Source: Pseudomonas denitrificans (nom. rej.)
GTDB taxonomy: Bacteria > Pseudomonadota > Gammaproteobacteria > Pseudomonadales > Pseudomonadaceae
Assembly (NCBI RefSeq): GCF_008807415.1
Contig: NZ_CP043626.1
Location: forward strand, 4,316,501-4,380,500
Reading direction: 5' to 3'
DNA: 64,000 nt
Shown here one piece after another: positions 1 through 8,730 of the stretch. Within the stretch, counting starts at the first letter, position 1, and each line of letters starts with the position of its first letter. A model generated the notes under the pieces. The model had not been told where the DNA came from. It saw nothing but the letters and a program-made list of their open reading frames with translations, and made no database searches. The position numbers and the translations under genes are program-made.

Positions 1-486
1 CACCAGGATGCGGTCGCCAAAGCCGACCTGGGCCTGGGCGATGGCTTCCTGCAGGTGGCGCTCGGCGTTGGCGGCGTCCACCAGGGTGATGATGCCGTCG
101 AGCAGGTACCGCTCGCGCAGGGTCTCGTCGACGAAGAAGGTCTGCGCGACCGGGGCCGGGTCGGCCAGGCCGGTGCACTCGATCACCACGCGGTCGAAGT
201 CCAGCTCGCCGTTGTCGCGGCGCTCCAGCAGGACGCAGAGCGCGCGCTCCAGGTCGCTATTGATGGTGCAGCAGACGCAGCCGTTGGAGAGCGTCGTCAC
301 CTGAACCGCGTCGTCGCCGAGCAACTGAGCGTCAATCGGCGTCTCGCTGAATTCGTTCTCGATCACGGCGATCTTCAGGCCGTGCTCTGCCTTGAGGATG
401 TGCTTGAGCAGGGTGGTCTTGCCGGCCCCGAGGAAGCCGGTGAGGACGGTCACCGGAATCTGCGGCGCGCTTGCGGAATCGGTCAT
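1..486 (-). CDS. CobW/YjiA-family GTP-binding metallochaperone (3' part outside window)
   Basis: The N-terminal 162 residues of a G3E-family GTPase are visible; the gene runs off the left edge. The P-loop GFLGAGKTT is at residues 17-25 and the metal-binding CxCC motif (NGCVCC) at 68-73, both diagnostic of CobW/YjiA/ZigA proteins. These use GTP hydrolysis to deliver metal ions (Zn or Co) to client proteins in the cytosol. It lies downstream of the cstA-yjiX pair, the arrangement of E. coli btsT-yjiX-yjiA, so it is probably the YjiA orthologue. A terminator-like hairpin lies just upstream, so it may be only partly cotranscribed. The client protein cannot be judged from sequence. Confidence 0.88.
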   Translation of the reverse strand, partial: MTDSASAPQIPVTVLTGFLGAGKTTLLKHILKAEHGLKIAVIENEFSETPIDAQLLGDDAVQVTTLSNGCVCCTINSDLERALCVLLERRDNGELDFDRVVIECTGLADPAPVAQTFFVDETLRERYLLDGIITLVDAANAERHLQEAIAQAQVGFGDRILV

Positions 487-530
487 GGAAACTTCCAGGC
501 AATCAGAATGAAAAACGGGCGGAAATGAAA

Positions 531-556
531 ACGGGCCGCGATCGCTCGCGGCCCGT
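531..556 (-). terminator. Intrinsic terminator-like hairpin between yjiX and cobW
   Basis: A perfect 10-bp stem (ACGGGCCGCG / CGCGGCCCGT) has a 6-nt loop. Read on the minus strand it is followed directly by TTTTCATTT. It lies between the yjiX stop and the cobW start, so it should terminate or attenuate transcription entering the GTPase gene. Confidence 0.7.
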
Positions 557-579
557 CCGTTATACACCCATCCGCGGAC

Positions 580-783
580 TCAACAGCAGCGGATCGGCCT
601 TCCCTTGCCGCCACCGTAGCGCGCCTCCTGGCGCTCGCGGAAGAACTCCTCGTAGGTCATCGGAGTCTTGTCCGGGTGCTTGTTCTGCATGTGCTGAACG
701 TAGGTGTCGTAATCGGGCATGCCGACCAGCATGCGTGCGGCCTGCCCGAGATACTTACCCATGCGGCTGAGGTCGTTGAACAT
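580..783 (-). CDS. yjiX: YbdD/YjiX family small protein
   Basis: This 67-residue protein starts [12 protein letters not shown] and contains the family block [14 protein letters not shown], then [11 protein letters not shown]. It ends in a basic/cysteine tail (GRPIRCC). YjiX/YbdD proteins are nearly always encoded directly after CstA/BtsT-type transporters, as here (12 nt after the transporter stop). They are thought to assist the transporter; the biochemical role is unknown. Length and order match the family. Confidence 0.9.
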   Translation of the reverse strand: MFNDLSRMGKYLGQAARMLVGMPDYDTYVQHMQNKHPDKTPMTYEEFFRERQEARYGGGKGRPIRCC

Positions 784-795
784 GATGCTCCTCCG

Positions 796-2862
796 TCAGG
801 CGTCCGGAATCGGCTGGAACGGAGCTTCCTTGTCGGTGCGCTCCTTCTTGGTCCAGGCGCTGGCGCCTACCTTGATCGCGTACACCAGCACGCTGAACAC
901 CACCAGCAGGAACAGCACGGTGAGGCCGGCGTTGATGTAAGCGTTCATCATCACATGCTGCATCTGGCCGATGTCCTTGGCCGGAGCGATGATCTGACCG
1001 GCGTCCAGGCCGGCGGAGTATTTCTTGCCCAGGGCAATGAAGCCCACGGCCGGGTTGCTGTCGAACAGCTTGATCAGGCCGGCGGTGGTGGTGCAGATCA
1101 GCAGCCAGGCGGCCGGCAGGGCGGTCACCCAGACGTACTGCTGGCGCTTCATCTTGATCAGTACGACGGTGGAGAGCATCAGCGCGATGCCGGCGAGCAT
1201 CTGGTTGGAGATGCCGAACAGCGGCCACAGCGTGTTGATGCCACCCAGCGGATCGACCACGCCCTGGTACAGCAGCCAGCCCCACAGCGCGACGCAGCCG
1301 CCGGTGCCGATGATGTTGGCGGTCCAGGATTCGGTCTTCTTCAGCGCCGGGACGAAGTTGCCCAGCAGGTCCTGCAGCATGAAGCGCCCGGCACGGGTGC
1401 CGGCGTCCACCGCGGTGAGGATGAACAGCGCCTCGAAGAGAATCGCGAAGTGGTACCAGAAGGCCATGGTGTTCTCACCCGGCAGCACCTGGTGAAGGAT
1501 GTGCGCGATGCCCACGGCGAGGGTCGGCGCACCACCGGCACGGGCCAGGATGGTGGTCTCGCCGATGTCCTTGGCGGTCTGGGTCAGAATTTCCGGGGTG
1601 ATGGTGAAGCCCCAGCTGCTGACGGTCGCGGCCACCGCGGTAACGTCGGTGCCGACCACGGCCGGCGGGCTGTTCATGGCGAAGTAGATGCCCGGTTCGA
1701 TGACCGAGGCGGCGACCATCGCCATGATGGCCACGAAGGACTCCATCAGCATGCCGCCGTAGCCGATGTAGCGGGCGTCGGGCTCGCGGTTGAGCAGCTT
1801 GGGCGTGGTGCCCGAGGAGATCAGCGCGTGGAAGCCGGAGACGGCGCCACAGGCGATGGTGATGAACAGGAACGGGAACAGGCCGCCCTTCCACACCGGG
1901 CCGGTGCCGTCGGTGAACTGGGTCAGGGCCGGCATCTTCAGCTCCGGCGAAACGATCACGATGCCGATGGCCAGGGCGATGATGGTGCCGATCTTGAGGA
2001 AGGTCGACAGGTAGTCACGCGGCGCCAGCAGCAGCCACACTGGCAGGACCGAGGCGATCGCGCCGTAGGCGATCAGCATCCAGACGATCTGCACGCCATG
2101 GAAGGTGAACACCGGGGCCCACTCGGGGCTGGCGGCGATCTGGCCACCGAGCCAGATGCTGCCCAGCAGCAGGATGATGCCGACCACGGAAATCTCGCCG
2201 ATGCGGCCCGGGCGGATGTAGCGCATGTACACGCCCATGAACAGCGCGATCGGGATCGTCGCCAGCACGGTGAACATGCCCCAGGGGCTTTCGGCCAGGG
2301 CCTTCACCACGATGAGCGCGAGCACCGCGAGGATGATGATCATGATCAGGAACGCGCCGAACAGAGCGATGGTCCCCGCCACCTGCCCCATTTCCTCGCG
2401 TACCAGTTCACCCAGCGAACGCCCGTTGCGGCGGCTGGAGATGAACAGGACCATGAAATCCTGCACGGCACCGGCCAGCACCACGCCGGCGATCAGCCAG
2501 AGCGTGCCGGGCAGGTAACCCATCTGCGCAGCCAGTACGGGACCGACCAGCGGGCCGGCGCCGGCGATGGCAGCGAAGTGGTGACCGAAGAGGATGTGCT
2601 TGTTGGTCGGGACGTAGTCCAGGCCGTCGTTGTTGAGGACCGCAGGGGTCGCTCGGTTGGGGTCCAGTTGCATCACCCTGGTGGCGATGAACAGGCTGTA
2701 GTAGCGGTACGCGACCAGGTAGATGGCAACCGCCGCGACGACGATCCACAGTGCGTTGATGGCTTCGCCGCGACGTAGTGCCACGACTCCCAAGGCAAAT
2801 GCACCGACTATCGCCACCGCCAGCCAGGCGAGGTGACGTAGCAGGCTGTTGTTATTGTTCAT
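796..2862 (-). CDS. cstA: CstA-family carbon starvation / pyruvate transporter
   Basis: This 688-residue inner-membrane protein has many hydrophobic segments and the CstA signature around residues 85-120 (NKHILFGHHFAAIAGAGP, then VGPVLAAQMGYLPG). The family includes E. coli CstA and BtsT, proton-driven pyruvate or peptide importers. Length matches (about 690-715). The start ATG at 2862 begins MNNNNSLLRH ahead of the first membrane segment. The downstream yjiX and cobW genes reproduce the btsT-yjiX-yjiA layout, which favours the BtsT-like pyruvate importer role. No BtsR-like regulator is adjacent. Confidence 0.93.
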   Translation of the reverse strand: MNNNNSLLRHLAWLAVAIVGAFALGVVALRRGEAINALWIVVAAVAIYLVAYRYYSLFIATRVMQLDPNRATPAVLNNDGLDYVPTNKHILFGHHFAAIAGAGPLVGPVLAAQMGYLPGTLWLIAGVVLAGAVQDFMVLFISSRRNGRSLGELVREEMGQVAGTIALFGAFLIMIIILAVLALIVVKALAESPWGMFTVLATIPIALFMGVYMRYIRPGRIGEISVVGIILLLGSIWLGGQIAASPEWAPVFTFHGVQIVWMLIAYGAIASVLPVWLLLAPRDYLSTFLKIGTIIALAIGIVIVSPELKMPALTQFTDGTGPVWKGGLFPFLFITIACGAVSGFHALISSGTTPKLLNREPDARYIGYGGMLMESFVAIMAMVAASVIEPGIYFAMNSPPAVVGTDVTAVAATVSSWGFTITPEILTQTAKDIGETTILARAGGAPTLAVGIAHILHQVLPGENTMAFWYHFAILFEALFILTAVDAGTRAGRFMLQDLLGNFVPALKKTESWTANIIGTGGCVALWGWLLYQGVVDPLGGINTLWPLFGISNQMLAGIALMLSTVVLIKMKRQQYVWVTALPAAWLLICTTTAGLIKLFDSNPAVGFIALGKKYSAGLDAGQIIAPAKDIGQMQHVMMNAYINAGLTVLFLLVVFSVLVYAIKVGASAWTKKERTDKEAPFQPIPDA

Positions 2863-3005
2863 AGCGAGGCTTCCGACAGTTTGAAGGCGAGAATTCGCAG
2901 AAAAATTCTAGTCTTTTCCGGCGACCCATTCATACGACCTTAGTCTAGGGCGGTTACGCGCTTATTGCCGGAGGTCAACGCGCTCGACCGCAGGGTCAGG
3001 AAATG

Positions 3006-3032
3006 AAAAGGCCCGCCTGGGGCGGGCCTTTT
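3006..3032 (-). terminator. Rho-independent terminator of the DUF3015 gene
   Basis: A 12-bp stem (AAAAGGCCCGCC / GGCGGGCCTTTT) has a 3-nt loop and lies 16 nt past the stop codon of the minus-strand DUF3015 gene. The U-tract follows on the minus strand. Confidence 0.85.
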
Positions 3033-3047
3033 GCGGCGTAGCGGTCG

Positions 3048-3557
3048 TCAGGCCGGCTGCTTGGCGTACTGCGCCAGCGTCTGGTCACGGCTCATCACCG
3101 CCAGGGTGTTGTTGAGCACCTGCTCGCCGGTGGCGTCCTTGGACGTGAAGATCTCACCGAAGTGCTGCTGGGTGACCTGGGCGAAGTGCGCGCGGTCCTG
3201 GGTCGGGATGCCGAGCAGGACGGCGTAGGCGTCCAGCGCCTCGCCATGGCCCTGGGCCATGTTCTCGGCGATATTGTCGAGCATGCCGTTCATGGCGAAG
3301 ATCGAGCGGCCGCCGTAGGAAATGCGCTGGCTGGCGTCACAGCCGTTGGTGCCGGAGGTCAGGCCGAAGGTGGCGTTGCCCGAGGTGCCGTTGGTGGTGG
3401 TGGCCAGCAGGTGCGGGAACAGGCCGCGCTGACCGTCGAAGACCATGTTGCCCCAACCGCAGCCCTTGCCGCTCTGCCCGGCTTCATCTGCGTGCGCCGC
3501 CAGACTGGCAACGCTGATAACCCCAAAAATCAGACCCTTGATCACTTTATTGTCCAT
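3048..3557 (-). CDS. DUF3015 family exported protein
   Basis: This 169-residue protein starts MDNKVIKGLIFGVISVASLAAHA, a clear Sec signal peptide, so it is probably periplasmic. The mature part has the family features: CGWGNMVFDGQRG after the signal, the TSGTNGCD block, and helical repeats near IAENMAQGHGEAL. The start at 3557 is chosen because the signal peptide begins there; upstream in-frame codons encode no plausible extension. DUF3015 proteins are widespread in gammaproteobacteria and have no known function. It sits head-to-head with the PilZ gene and has its own terminator, so it is likely monocistronic. Confidence 0.85.
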   Translation of the reverse strand: MDNKVIKGLIFGVISVASLAAHADEAGQSGKGCGWGNMVFDGQRGLFPHLLATTTNGTSGNATFGLTSGTNGCDASQRISYGGRSIFAMNGMLDNIAENMAQGHGEALDAYAVLLGIPTQDRAHFAQVTQQHFGEIFTSKDATGEQVLNNTLAVMSRDQTLAQYAKQPA

Positions 3558-3736
3558 GCTCTGCACTCCGCAGTTGTAGTGGTTAAACGCACATGGAGCT
3601 TTGGCGAGGGTCTGCAGGCTGTCAAACCCGTGTGGGCTGTGTCTGACGGACGAAACATCAGCAATCGGTGTACGACGCGTCGGCAATGGCTTGCGTCTAT
3701 AGTGAGGCGAAGCAGAAACGGCCGGAGAGCCACGAC

Positions 3737-4105
3737 ATGACTGACGATCACGACGAGCGCCGGCGCTTCCAGCGCATCGCCTTCGACGCCGGCACCGAGA
3801 TCAGCCAGGGCGACCAGCGCTGGAAGGTGACGCTGCTCGACCTGTCCCTGCAGGGCCTGCTGGTGCAGCGGCCGGAACACTGGAGCATCGTCGCGCAGGA
3901 ACCGGTGCAGGTGCGCATCTACCTGGGCTTCGACGTCAACGTCTATATGGAGGCCGACCTCGCCTGGGAGCGCGAAGGCCTGCTGGGCTTCAACTGCCGG
4001 CACATCGACCTGGATTCCATCAGCCACCTGCGGCGCCTGGTGGAGCTGAACCTGGGTGACGAGTCACTGCTGGAGCGGGAGCTGACGCTGCTCAGCGAAC
4101 ACTGA
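3737..4105 (+). CDS. mapZ: PilZ-domain c-di-GMP receptor, MapZ-like
   Basis: A single-domain PilZ protein of 122 residues. The c-di-GMP binding RxxxR motif is RRRFQR near residue 8, and the second motif DLSLQG (D/NxSxxG) follows at about residue 37. The C-terminal block [19 protein letters not shown] closely matches what I remember of P. aeruginosa PA4608 (MapZ), which binds the chemotaxis methyltransferase CheR1 when loaded with c-di-GMP. The start at 3737 follows GGAGAG. It converges with radA, which fits the remembered mapZ-radA neighbourhood. The CheR-binding role is inferred from that homology. Confidence 0.9.
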   Translation: MTDDHDERRRFQRIAFDAGTEISQGDQRWKVTLLDLSLQGLLVQRPEHWSIVAQEPVQVRIYLGFDVNVYMEADLAWEREGLLGFNCRHIDLDSISHLRRLVELNLGDESLLERELTLLSEH

Positions 4106-4110
4106 AACTC

Positions 4111-4162
4111 CCTGCAGGAGCGCCTCATGGGCGTGAACGCGGGCTTGGCCCGCTCCTGCAGG
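4111..4162. repeat. REP-like palindrome between mapZ and radA
   Basis: Inverted arms of 12 bp (CCTGCAGGAGCG / CGCTCCTGCAGG) enclose a GGGCTTGGCC-type core. It lies between two convergent genes, the usual place for pseudomonad REP elements, and resembles the copies near 30.4, 40.0 and 52.2 kb. It may also act as a bidirectional terminator. Confidence 0.7.
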
Positions 4163-4173
4163 AGCACGACGAT

Positions 4174-5553
4174 CTATTCGAACAACGCATCCAGCGCCTG
4201 CTCCAGGCGCGTCACGGCGATCACCTGCAGGCCGGGCGGCGACTCCTTCGGCGCATTGCCCTTGGGCACGATGGCGCGTTTGAAGCCGTGCTTGGCCGCT
4301 TCCTTCAGACGTTCCTGGCCGCTGGGCACCGGCCGCACCTCGCCGGACAGGCCGACCTCGCCGAACACCAGCAACTGGTGATCCAGCGGGCGGTTGCGCA
4401 GACTGGACATCACCGCCGCCATCAGCGCCAGGTCCGACGCCGTCTCCAGAACCTTCACACCGCCGACCACGTTGAGGAACACATCCTGGTCGTAGGTCGG
4501 GATGCCGCCGTGGCGGTGCAGCACCGCCAGCAGCATGGCCAGGCGGTTCTGGTCCAGGCCCAGGGTCACGCGGCGCGGGTTGGCCAGGTGACTGGTGTCC
4601 ACCAGCGCCTGCACCTCCACCAGCATCGGCCGCGAGCCTTCCCAGGTGGCCATGACCACACTGCCCGGCACCGATTCCTGGGCGCGGGTGAGGAAGATGG
4701 CCGACGGGTTGGAAACCTCCTTCAGACCACGGTCGGTCATGGCGAACACGCCCAGCTCGTTCACCGCGCCGAAGCGGTTCTTCACCGCCCGCAGCAGGCG
4801 CAGGCGGCCGTCGGATTCACCCTCGAAATACAGCACGGTGTCGACCATGTGCTCCAGCACACGCGGGCCGGCCAGGGAGCCTTCCTTGGTGACGTGGCCG
4901 ACCAGGAAGATCGCCGTGCCGCTCTGCTTGGCGAAACGCACCAGCAGCGCCGCACTCTCGCGCACCTGAGCGACGCCGCCGGGTGCGGATTGCAGCTGTT
5001 CGGTGAAGATGGTCTGGATCGAGTCGATCACCATTACCTTGGGCTGCTCCTGGCGCGCCGTGGCGATGATGGTCTCGATACAGGTCTCGGTCATGACCTT
5101 GAGCTTGTCCTCGGGCAGGCCCAGGCGGCGGGCGCGCATGGCGACCTGCTGCTGGGATTCCTCACCCGTGACATAGAGCGCCGGCAGGCGCGTCGCGATG
5201 TTGCAGAGGGTCTGCAGGAGGATGGTGGACTTGCCGATGCCGGGGTCGCCGCCGATCAGCACCACCGAGCCGTCGACCAGGCCGCCGCCCAGGGCGCGGT
5301 CCAGCTCCGCCGAGGCGGTGGAGAAGCGCGGCATTTCCTCGACGCTGACTTCGGCGAGGGTCTTGATGTTGGCCTGCTGGCCGGCCCAGCCGCCACGGCC
5401 GGAGGAGCTGCTGGCCGAGCCGCCGGTGGGGGTGGTGTCGATGACGGTTTCGACCAGCGTGTTCCAGGCGCCGCAATCAGGGCATTGACCGGCCCATTTC
5501 GGGTAGGTGGCGCCGCACTCGGTGCAGCCGTACATGCGCTTGGCCTTGGCCAT
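4174..5553 (-). CDS. radA: DNA repair protein RadA
   Basis: This 459-residue branch-migration ATPase of homologous recombination has the full RadA plan. There is an N-terminal C4 zinc finger (CTECGATYPKWAGQCPDC), a Walker A GDPGIGKST in the RecA-like core, the RadA-specific KNRFG motif, and a Lon-protease-like C-terminal domain. Length matches E. coli RadA (460). The start MAKAKRMYGC at 5553 is preferred over an upstream in-frame codon because RadA proteins begin just before the zinc finger. Confidence 0.97.
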   Translation of the reverse strand: MAKAKRMYGCTECGATYPKWAGQCPDCGAWNTLVETVIDTTPTGGSASSSSGRGGWAGQQANIKTLAEVSVEEMPRFSTASAELDRALGGGLVDGSVVLIGGDPGIGKSTILLQTLCNIATRLPALYVTGEESQQQVAMRARRLGLPEDKLKVMTETCIETIIATARQEQPKVMVIDSIQTIFTEQLQSAPGGVAQVRESAALLVRFAKQSGTAIFLVGHVTKEGSLAGPRVLEHMVDTVLYFEGESDGRLRLLRAVKNRFGAVNELGVFAMTDRGLKEVSNPSAIFLTRAQESVPGSVVMATWEGSRPMLVEVQALVDTSHLANPRRVTLGLDQNRLAMLLAVLHRHGGIPTYDQDVFLNVVGGVKVLETASDLALMAAVMSSLRNRPLDHQLLVFGEVGLSGEVRPVPSGQERLKEAAKHGFKRAIVPKGNAPKESPPGLQVIAVTRLEQALDALFE

Positions 5554-5611
5554 GGGGGGACTTCCGTCGAATGCAAAGTCCCCATCATAAGCCAATCGGG
5601 TGGAGCGGTTC

Positions 5612-5754
5612 AGAACCTATTTACGGTCTCGCGAGCTAGAGCAGAAGTGCGCTGAAATCGGTTGAGGGAGCGGAGTTTACACGCAGTAAATGAGCCCCCC
5701 GAGGCCGATTTCAGCGCGGTTCTGCCGACGCGCAGCAGGCCGTAGACAGGTTCT
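5612..5754. repeat. 143-bp imperfect palindrome
   Basis: The outer arms begin AGAACCTATTTACGG and end CCGTAGACAGGTTCT. Inner arms GCGCTGAAATCGG (5649-5661) and CCGATTTCAGCGC (5705-5717) are perfectly complementary. The centre is TTTAC-ACGCA-GTAAA (5676-5690). The whole can fold into one long cruciform. It abuts the stop codon of the minus-strand gene at 5754 and lies upstream of radA. No ORF is inside. It looks like a repetitive or miniature mobile element, but only one copy is in this window. Confidence 0.7.
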
Positions 5755-5996
5755 TAGCTCGCCAGGCGGCGATACTGACTTTCCATATCGTGCTTGAGGC
5801 TTTCGCGGCGCATCAGCAGCGAGGCCAGGGTGCAGTCGGGGCGTTCGATGCCCTCTTCCACACGACCGATGCGCTGGTCCAGCAGCTCGTACTGCAGCTT
5901 CAGGCGGACCAGGCGCTCCTGGGCGCGCAGGGCTTCGGCGTTGCGTTTGGGGAGCTTGGTGACGGACTTGCCAGAGGACGAAAGGGCTTTACGCAT
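5754..5996 (-). CDS. YdcH-like (DUF465-type) small helical protein, first copy
   Basis: An 80-residue, highly charged, all-helical protein with no signal peptide. The C-terminal half (YELLDQRIGRVEEGIE, then MRRESLKHDM) parallels the YdcH-family gene immediately upstream at 6073-6315 (YEELDKKIYDIEDG, then LQRVALKDEI), so the two appear to be tandem paralogues of equal length. The N-terminus is basic (RKALSSSGKSVTKLPKR). The family function is unknown; heptad spacing suggests a coiled coil. Confidence 0.65.
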   Translation of the reverse strand: MRKALSSSGKSVTKLPKRNAEALRAQERLVRLKLQYELLDQRIGRVEEGIERPDCTLASLLMRRESLKHDMESQYRRLAS

Positions 5997-6072
5997 GGCG
6001 GTGGCACCGGTTGGAAAGAGATGACGGGAGCCTACGCCTCGCGCAGGCGGCCACCCTTGACTCTGGTCAAGC

Positions 6073-6315
6073 TCAACCGGATCGCTTGAGCAGGTCGGAA
6101 ATCTCGTCCTTCAGCGCCACGCGCTGCAGCTTGAGGGAGTTGAGGGCGAGGTCGTCCATCGCCTGGCGGCCGTCCTCGATGTCGTAGATCTTCTTGTCCA
6201 GCTCCTCGTAGCTGGCGGCCATGCGGGTGAAGTTCGCGTCCTTCCCGTGCAAGCGGGTCATCAGGGCCTTCTGGTCGGGGAATTCGCGGGACAGGGGATG
6301 ATGCTCGAGCGGCAT
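6073..6315 (-). CDS. YdcH family protein (DUF465)
   Basis: An 80-residue protein starting MPLEHHPLSREFPDQ. It matches the YdcH/DUF465 pattern: an N-terminal EFP...I/L-RLH segment, a central ELDKKI...E segment and a C-terminal LKDEI helix. The start at 6315 has a strong Shine-Dalgarno (AGGAGG) 6 nt upstream. Predicted as two antiparallel helices in the cytosol; function unknown. The next gene downstream is a shorter-matching paralogue. Confidence 0.85.
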   Translation of the reverse strand: MPLEHHPLSREFPDQKALMTRLHGKDANFTRMAASYEELDKKIYDIEDGRQAMDDLALNSLKLQRVALKDEISDLLKRSG

Positions 6316-6497
6316 GGCGGGCCTCCTTGTTGGATGCGTTGGAGTGGATGGCTTGCCCGATAAGCCTAGACCACGGCGCGATGCCGCCCACCGCCGCCGG
6401 TCATACCGTTGGAATTGACCGCGCACGGGGTGTTCAGACGGCGACGGGCCGCTAAACTGCGCCTGTCCCCTCTTTTTGCGTAACAAGGAGTCTGTGC

Positions 6498-6914
6498 ATG
6501 AGTCTGCTCAACGAATTCAAGGCCTTCGCGGTCAAGGGCAACGTGGTCGACATGGCCGTCGGTATCATCATCGGCGCGGCGTTCGGCAAGATCGTCTCGT
6601 CCTTCGTCGGTGACGTGATCATGCCGCCCATTGGCCTGCTGATCGGTGGCATGGACTTCTCCGACCTGGCGATCACGCTCAAGGCCGCCGAGGGCCAGAC
6701 GCCGGCGGTGATGCTGGCCTACGGCAAATTCATTCAGACCTGCCTGGACTTCATCATCGTGGCCTTCGCCATCTTCATGGGCGTGAAGGCCATCAACAAA
6801 CTCAAGCGTGAAGAGGCCGTGGAGCCCAGCGCCCCGCCGGTGCCGAGCGCTGAAGAAACCCTGCTGACCGAGATCCGCGACCTGCTCAAGCAGCAGAACA
6901 ACCGCGCTCCTTGA
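6498..6914 (+). CDS. mscL: Large-conductance mechanosensitive channel MscL
   Basis: A 138-residue channel subunit with the canonical MscL N-terminus ([18 protein letters not shown]), pore helix [16 protein letters not shown], periplasmic loop, second membrane helix [16 protein letters not shown] and a cytoplasmic amphipathic C-terminal helix ending LLKQQN. It forms a homopentameric emergency valve that opens on hypo-osmotic shock. A ribosome-binding site AAGGAG lies upstream. The gene is monocistronic and converges on the TerC-like gene with a 36-nt gap. Confidence 0.98.
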   Translation: MSLLNEFKAFAVKGNVVDMAVGIIIGAAFGKIVSSFVGDVIMPPIGLLIGGMDFSDLAITLKAAEGQTPAVMLAYGKFIQTCLDFIIVAFAIFMGVKAINKLKREEAVEPSAPPVPSAEETLLTEIRDLLKQQNNRAP

Positions 6915-6950
6915 GCAGATCGCTGACCGGGCCGGGGGCGGCCCCTGACG

Positions 6951-8501
6951 TCAGTCCGGCGGCGTCAGCAGCACGCGGCCAATGCGCCGCTCGCTGACGT
7001 CCGTCACTTCCAGGCGCCAGCCGCCCAGCTCCAGCGTGTCACCCTTGGCCGGCAAGCGGCCAAGGTGCTTGAGCGCCAGCCCGCCGAGGGTCTGGTACTC
7101 CGCCGTCGGGCGGGCGTGGAAGCCGACCCGCTCGGCCAGCGCCGACAGCGTTACGGCACCGTCCACCCGATAAGCGCCCTCCTCCGCCTCGATGTCCGTA
7201 CCGGACACCTCGCTGGCGTCCGGCAGTTCACCGGCAATCGCCTCCAGCACGTCGGTCATGCTCAGCATGCCCTCGAAGCCACCGAACTCGTTGACCACGA
7301 AGGCCAGGTGGGTCGAGGCCTCGCGCATCAGCTCCAGCGCGCCCAGTACCTTACTGCTGTCCGGCAGGCTCAGCGGCTCGCGCAGCAGCGGCAGGATGTC
7401 CAGCTCACGGCCCTGCAACAGGGCAGAGAACAGCTCCTTCTTGTGCACATAGCCCAGCGGCTCGTCGATGTTGCCTTCGCGGATCACCAGCAGGCGCGAG
7501 TAAGGCGACTCCAGCAGCGCGCGGCGGATGTTCTCCGGGCTGTCGGCTACGTCCACGCGGTGTACGCGCTGGCGGTCGATCATCACGGCCTTGACCGGAC
7601 GCTCGGCCAGGCCCAGCACACCGCTGATCATCACCCGCTCACGGCGGTGGAACGGCGCGTCGCCGCCATCCTCCGGGCCCACCAGGTCGGCGATGTCTTC
7701 GCCCACTTCGTCGGCATCAACCTTGCCGCCCATCAGGCGCAGCACGGCGTGGGCGGTCCGCTGGCGCAGGCCACGCTGGCCGCGCTGGCTCTTCTGGCGC
7801 TTCCAGCGCACCAGTTGGTTGGCCATTTCGATCAGCAGGCTGAAGCCGATGGCGGCATACAGGTAGCCTTTCGGAATGTGGAAGCCCAGGCCTTCGGCCG
7901 TCAGGCTGAAACCGATCATCAACAGGAAGCCCAGGCACAGCATGATCACCGTCGGGTGCTCGTTGACGAAGCGGGTCAGCGGCTTGCTGGCCACCATCAT
8001 CAGGCCGATGGAGAAGATGACCGCGATCATCATCACTTCCAGCTGCTCGACCATGCCCACGGCGGTGATCACCGCGTCGAGGGAGAACACCGCGTCCAGC
8101 ACCACGATCTGCGCGACCACTGGCCAGAAGGCGGCGTAGACACGCTTGCCGTTGGAGGTGTGCACGCGGCCTTCGAGGCGTTCATGCAGCTCCAGCGTCG
8201 CCTTGAACAACAGGAACAGACCACCGAACAGCATGATCAGGTCGCGGCCGGAGAAGGACTTGCCAAACACCTCGATCAGCGGCTCGGTGAGCGTGACCAG
8301 CCAGGAAATGCTCGCCAGCAGGCCCAGGCGCATCAGCAGCGCCAGCGACAGGCCGATCAGCCGCGCGCGGTCGCGCAGGTGCGGCGGCAGCTTGTCCGCG
8401 AGGATCGCGATGAAGACCAGGTTATCGATGCCGAGCACCAGCTCGAGCAGGATCAGGGTGAGCAGGCCGAGCCAGGCCGTGGGGTCCATCAACCATTCCA
8501 T
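6951..8501 (-). CDS. TerC-family membrane protein with CBS pair and CorC/HlyC domain
   Basis: A 516-residue protein with three parts. Residues 1 to about 235 form a TerC-type bundle with conserved acidic membrane motifs ([12 protein letters not shown] and [15 protein letters not shown]). A CBS pair follows at about 305-420 ([34 protein letters not shown]). The C-terminus is a CorC/HlyC transporter-associated domain. This matches the E. coli YoaE/YegH class. TerC relatives are linked to metal (Mn) export or membrane metal loading; the substrate here is unknown. I looked for a Mn riboswitch in its 229-nt leader and could not recognise one. Confidence 0.9.
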   Translation of the reverse strand: MEWLMDPTAWLGLLTLILLELVLGIDNLVFIAILADKLPPHLRDRARLIGLSLALLMRLGLLASISWLVTLTEPLIEVFGKSFSGRDLIMLFGGLFLLFKATLELHERLEGRVHTSNGKRVYAAFWPVVAQIVVLDAVFSLDAVITAVGMVEQLEVMMIAVIFSIGLMMVASKPLTRFVNEHPTVIMLCLGFLLMIGFSLTAEGLGFHIPKGYLYAAIGFSLLIEMANQLVRWKRQKSQRGQRGLRQRTAHAVLRLMGGKVDADEVGEDIADLVGPEDGGDAPFHRRERVMISGVLGLAERPVKAVMIDRQRVHRVDVADSPENIRRALLESPYSRLLVIREGNIDEPLGYVHKKELFSALLQGRELDILPLLREPLSLPDSSKVLGALELMREASTHLAFVVNEFGGFEGMLSMTDVLEAIAGELPDASEVSGTDIEAEEGAYRVDGAVTLSALAERVGFHARPTAEYQTLGGLALKHLGRLPAKGDTLELGGWRLEVTDVSERRIGRVLLTPPD

Positions 8502-8730
8502 GTCGAACGACCTCGCTGGGCGCGCGCCATGGCAGGCTGGGAAGGCTTATCCGCGAACGCGGGTGCCGGGGGAGGTTCGCCGAACGCCGGCTCTACAGGG
8601 GTAGCGACCGGGGCCGGCGTTGTACTTTGACTGTCCATAAGGTCCGAAAAAAGGGAAACGGACGCTTATCCTAAGGGCAAAGCCCTGCGGCCCTAAGGGG
8701 ACAATCTTTTCAAAATCTATCGGGCCGAAC
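8502..8730. other. Intergenic leader between fpr and the TerC-family gene
   Basis: No gene is visible. It holds the presumed minus-strand promoter and leader of the TerC-like gene and a small hairpin AGGGC-AAA-GCCCT near 8673-8685. No known riboswitch could be recognised. Confidence 0.4.

Noticed and set aside
676..2778. 700-codon open frame on the plus strand opposite cstA
   Set aside because: Low-complexity His/Gln/Asp/Gly-rich translation with no domain; it is the GC-skew shadow of cstA.
8502..8730. yybP-ykoY manganese riboswitch ahead of the TerC-family gene
   Set aside because: The conserved paired motifs of that riboswitch could not be matched in the leader.
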